Shown piece by piece: positions 59,180-64,000 of a stretch of DNA of 64,000 bases. The notes under the pieces are model-generated. The model saw nothing but the letters and a program-made list of their open reading frames with translations. It did not search any database and was not told where the DNA came from. Location of the stretch: assembly GCA_951804985.1 (NCBI GenBank), contig OX638135.1:6036659-6100658 (forward strand). The letters run 5' to 3'. Both the position numbers and the translations under genes were made by a program. This stretch comes from Dryomyza anilis. Lineage: Eukaryota > Arthropoda > Insecta > Diptera > Dryomyzidae. Position 1 is the stretch's first letter. Each line of letters opens with the position of its first letter.

Positions 59180-59882
59180 GAACGAGTTGGGAAAGTTAGA
59201 ACACATGGGTAATTTCGATCACATGGGACGAACTTATATAGTCGGTCGAGCCCGAATATGGAATACCATACACCTACATCCACATAATTTATAAAATCGA
59301 TATAAAAGTAAACAAAAAATAATCATAAAATGCTGAAAAATAAATGTGGGCGGATCACGCCCACTTGTTAAACATATGTGGAGATTTAAGGCTAATATTT
59401 CATAGATTTGTTTTCAATAATTTTCGAGTAAAATGGCCACTATGAAAAAGCGGGAAATATTGAAAAATAAAATGTGGGAGGATCACTCCCATTTTTGGAA
59501 CACATATTTTTAGGTGAATTCTAACAATACTTTTAAAATTTTATAACTATACCTTGAATACTTTTCTGTTTATTGGTTCCTAAATAATTTTGTAAATGTG
59601 ATTTGTATGGGAAGTGGACGAAGTTGACCGATTTGGCTCATTGACAGAACTAAGTTTTGGCTAAAACATATTGAAACAAAATTTCATCGCATTCTGATCA
59701 GTATTTCTCAAGTTGTCGTGTATACGGACAGCAAGAAAGACGGACATGGCTAAACGAACTCGGGTGGTGATGCTGATCAAGAATATATATACTTTTCCAT
59801 AGCGGACACGCCTCCTAAGGGGCGTTACAATATCTGCACAAAGTTAATATACCCTGTACCTCATAGGTGTAGGGTATAAAAA
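59180..59882 (+). repeat. Diverged mini-me-type repeat
   Basis: Keeps GAGTTGGGAAAGTTAGA, GGACATGGCTAAACGAACTCG, TGATCAAGAATATATATAC and the end GTGTAGGGTATAAAAA, but the middle differs wholly from family A and there is almost no GACA array. Its core is closer to that of fruit-fly mini-me repeats than family A is. A separate lineage. Confidence 0.75.
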
Positions 59883-60580
59883 TCGGCGAATTTACACAGA
59901 TCGTCGGCAATTTCCGATCTGTACTATTGCTGACTTCATGTTTGCATACATGGTTGTGCTGATCATATTTGCATGGCACTATATTATGATTGGGAGTTAT
60001 GCTTAAGGCAATCATTTAATTTGTCTAATATGATCCTCAGTGACAATATTGCGCAGTGTGACATATCATTTTAAAGATAATTCTATGAGCAATTATACAA
60101 AAATGTTATACCAAACACGTTAGAATAAAATTTGAAAAATTTCGACCATTTAAATTACTATAGTAAAAAAACAGTCTACATTTTTCGTGTGTGGCAAGCC
60201 AAGTAACTGTAACGGTTAACTAAAAATTTATAATTTAAAAAACCATAATTAGTAAGAGATTTTAAATAAAATAAAGATAGAAAATTTAGTGATATCTTTT
60301 TACGCTTGAAGTAATAATAATTTTATTGAAAATAGCCGTTAAAAGTTCAAAACTGTCCTTTAAGTTCTTTGCGCAAAATCACAGGTTCACTTTTTTTGGT
60401 TTTAAAAGCTTTTTCTCAGTTTTAAAGGTCCTAGTTTCAGAAAGTCGACGCAGATCTAAAGAAAAAATGGTTCTAGATTTTTCATACAAATTTGAATCAG
60501 TCAGTGACTGTATTGCGATTTCATACAACCATACTATGGTCCTTCTTAACCATTAATCATATTATGATTATGATCATATT
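59883..60580. other. AT-rich stretch, nothing recognised
   Basis: No gene. A 76-codon frame at 60326 has no motif. Confidence 0.5.
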
Positions 60581-61200
60581 CAAGGAGTGAAACCGTAACC
60601 GAAACCGATATCCGTTTAAAACCGTTATATTTTTAAAACCGAAACCGTTATACGAAAATCAGAAATAAACCGATATCCAACCGATATTGGTTTTATACCG
60701 GTTTAAAACGAATTATAAAAAAAGTATAAAAAGAAACAGAAAAACATATTTTATTTTATATAGAAGATCTTAAGTATAGTGTATGTTTAAATGTCATTTA
60801 ATAAAATTTGGAGTTCTCAAAATAAAAATGTTTTCTTGTACAAAAATGAACATGTTGTTTTTTGAGAAACAATATTTCCAAAACAACGATCTTTGGTCTA
60901 AAATTGCTTATTTTCATTAATTTGTGTAGCGGTAAATCGAATTAACAACAAAATACCAGCAACTCATTGTTAAAAAAATGTTTAATAATATTGTGTTTTT
61001 ATTTATTGTATAAGTAAAATATATAGGGAGGCCTGGGGTAAAGTGGGACAAGTTTTGAAAAGTTCATTTGAAAAAGTTTCATTGAATTATTGAATTATTT
61101 TAAAGGATCTATGCAATAGAATACCATTTAAAGGGTCCTTTAATTGATTTGTGTGATTTTACAAAACAGCTCAATTTTGGAAATATATATTAAGGATAAC
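60581..61200. mobile_element. hAT-like element with AACCG arrays, copy 2, inverted and truncated
   Basis: Starts CAAGGAGTGAAACCG and continues with the reverse complement of about 58800-58230, including AATTTGTGTAGCGGTAAATC and GGTAAAGTGGGACAAG. The far end is missing, apparently lost at the satellite border. Limits on the right are approximate. Confidence 0.65.
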
Positions 61201-61293
61201 AGAATTATAATAAGTAAATAAAAAAAACAATGGTAATGCAAGAAAAAATTAGAAATAAAAGTAAAATTTTAAAAATCTCAGTTAAGAAAATAC

Positions 61294-64000
61294 GATATAT
61301 ATTATATTATATTATATTATATTATATTATATTATATTATATTACATTATATTATATTATATTATATTATATTACATTATATTATATTATATTATATTAT
61401 ATTATATTATATTATATTATATTATATTATATTATATTATATTATATTATATTATATTATATTATATTATATTATATTATATTATATTATATTATATTAT
61501 ATTATATTATATTATATTATATTATATTATATTATATTATATTATATTATATTATATTATATTATATTATATTATATTATATTATATTATATTATATTAT
61601 ATTATATTATATTATATTATATTATATTATATTATATTATATTATATTATATTATATTATATTATATTATATTATATTATATTATATTATATTATATTAT
61701 ATTATATTATATTATATTATATTATATTATATTATATTATATTATATTATATTATATTATATTATATTATATTATATTATATTATATTATATTATATTAT
61801 ATTATATTATATTATATTATATTATATTATATTATATTATATTATATTATATTATATTATATTATATTATATTATATTATATTATATTATATTATATTAT
61901 ATTATATTATATTATATTATATTATATTATATTATATTATATTATATTATATTATATTATATTATATTATATTATATTATATTATATTATATTATATTAT
62001 ATTATATTATATTATATTATATTATATTATATTATATTATATTATATTATATTATATTATATTATATTATATTATATTATATATATTATATTATATTATA
62101 TTATATTATATTATATTATATTATATTATATTATATTATATTATATTATATTATATTATATTATATTATATTATATTATATTATATTATATTATATTATA
62201 TTATATTATATTATATTATATTATATTATATTATATTATATTATATTATATTATATTATATTATATTATATTATATTATATTATATTATATTATATTATA
62301 TTATATTATATTATATTATATTATATTATATTATATTATATTATATTATATTATATTATATTATATTATATTATATTATATTATATTATATTATATTATA
62401 TTATATTATATTATATTATATTATATTATATTATATATATTATATTATATTATATTATATTATATTATATTATATTATATTATATTAATTATATTATATT
62501 ATATTATATTATATTATATTATATTATATTATATTATATTATATTATATTATATTATATTATATTATATTATATTATATTATATTATATTATATTATATT
62601 ATATTATATTATATTATATTATATTATATTATATTATATTATATTATATTATATTATATTATATTATATTATATTATATTATATTATATTATATTATATT
62701 ATATTATATTATATTATATTATATTATATTATATTATATTATATTATATTATATTATATTATATTATATTATATTATATTATATTATATTATATTATATT
62801 ATATTATATTATATTATATTATATTATATTATATTATATTATATTATATTATATTATATTATATTATATTATATTATATTATATTATATTATATTATATT
62901 ATATTATATTATATTATATTATATTATATTATATTATATTATATAATTATATTATATTATATTATATTATATTATATTATATTATATTATATTATATTAT
63001 TATATTATATTATATTATATTATATTATATTATATTATATTATATTATATTATATTATATTATATTATATTATATTATATTATATTATATTATATTATAT
63101 TATATATATTATATTATATTATATTATATTATATTATATTATATTATATTATATTATATTATATTATATTATATTATATTATATTATATTATATTATATT
63201 TATATTATATTATATTATATTATATTATATTTATATTATATTATATTATATTATATTATATTATATTATATTATATTATATTATATTATATTATATTATA
63301 TTATATTATATTATATTATATTATATTATATTATATTATATTATATTATATTATATTATATTATATTATATTTATATTATATTATATTATATTATATTAT
63401 ATATATTATATTATATTATATTATATTATATTATATTATATTATATTATATTATATTATATTATATTATTATATTATATTATATTATATTATATTATATT
63501 ATATTATATTATATTATATTATATTATATTATATTATATTATATTATATTATATTATATTATATTATATTATATTATATTATATTATATTATATTATATT
63601 ATATTATATTATATTATATTATATATTATATTATATTATATTATATTATATTATATTATATTATATTATATTATATTATATTATATTATATTATATTATA
63701 TTATATTATATTATATTATATTATATTATATTATATTATATTATATTATATTATATTATATTATATTATATTATATTATATATATTATATTATATTATAT
63801 TATATTATATTATATTATATTATATTATATTATATTATATTATATTATATTATATTATATTATATTATATTATATTATATTATATTATATTATATTATAT
63901 TATATTATATTATATTATATTATATTATATTATATATATTATATTATATTATATTATATTATATTATATTATATTATATTATATATATTATATTATATTA
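61294..64000. repeat. AATAT satellite array, at least 2.7 kb
   Basis: Almost pure AATAT pentamers (ATATT on the plus strand) to the end of the window. Early units include an ATTAC variant (about 61344 and 61374). The phase is broken at intervals by extra AT pairs or single-base changes (for example near 62080, 62435, 62487, 62945, 63000, 63104, 63200, 63402, 63624, 63780, 63935, 63984). The array continues beyond the window. Confidence 0.95.

Overview
This window is eukaryotic, repeat-dominated, AT-rich DNA, most probably from a higher fly (Diptera). I see no intact host gene. The diptera call rests on three things: sixteen full, partial or split copies of a roughly 690-bp repeat whose conserved core (ending TTCTTGATCAGCAT, flanked by a (TA)n run and a (GTCY)n run) matches the fly mini-me class; a terminal array of the pentamer AATAT, a classic fly satellite; and fly-like transposon families. 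Genus cannot be decided from the sequence. The make-up suggests heterochromatin or a heterochromatin border.

Left part (1-13.3 kb): GGTTCC-rich simple repeats, a minus-strand tRNA-headed SINE, then one mini-me-like copy (2299-10061) split by two younger insertions with readable target sites: a mariner/Tc1-type element (2356-3640, TA duplication) and a Ty3/gypsy-order LTR retrotransposon (3907-9677, ATAT duplication). The retrotransposon has both LTRs, a tRNA-Leu primer site, a SAP-domain gag with a zinc knuckle, protease, RT, RNase H and integrase, but carries stops, two pol frameshifts and an apparent loss of the capsid domain.

Middle (13.3-38.4 kb): more mini-me-like copies, a Tc1 relic, several inverted-repeat elements of unknown family, two RTE-type LINEs arranged head to head (20.17-25.28 kb) with (TA)n at both outer ends, a second SINE (27.05 kb), and a three-layer nest at 32.55-38.36 kb: an hAT-like element holding a mini-me-like copy, which holds a LOA-type LINE with RNase H.

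Right part (38.4-64 kb): a GCGCC minisatellite; a tandem segmental duplication of about 4.4-4.6 kb (two long units plus a truncated first unit) whose joints lie in mini-me-like copies; a 166-bp MITE with a TTA target duplication and an empty site for comparison; a clean 1.2-kb hAT-type element with a perfect 8-bp duplication; two fragments that look like a broken copy of the RIC1/Rich gene (Rab6 exchange-factor subunit); an element built on GGACATAACC repeats; two inverted hAT-like copies with AACCG arrays; and 2.7 kb of AATAT satellite running off the end.

No gene network operates here. The relationships that can be read are insertion order, target-site choice and repeat-mediated duplication.
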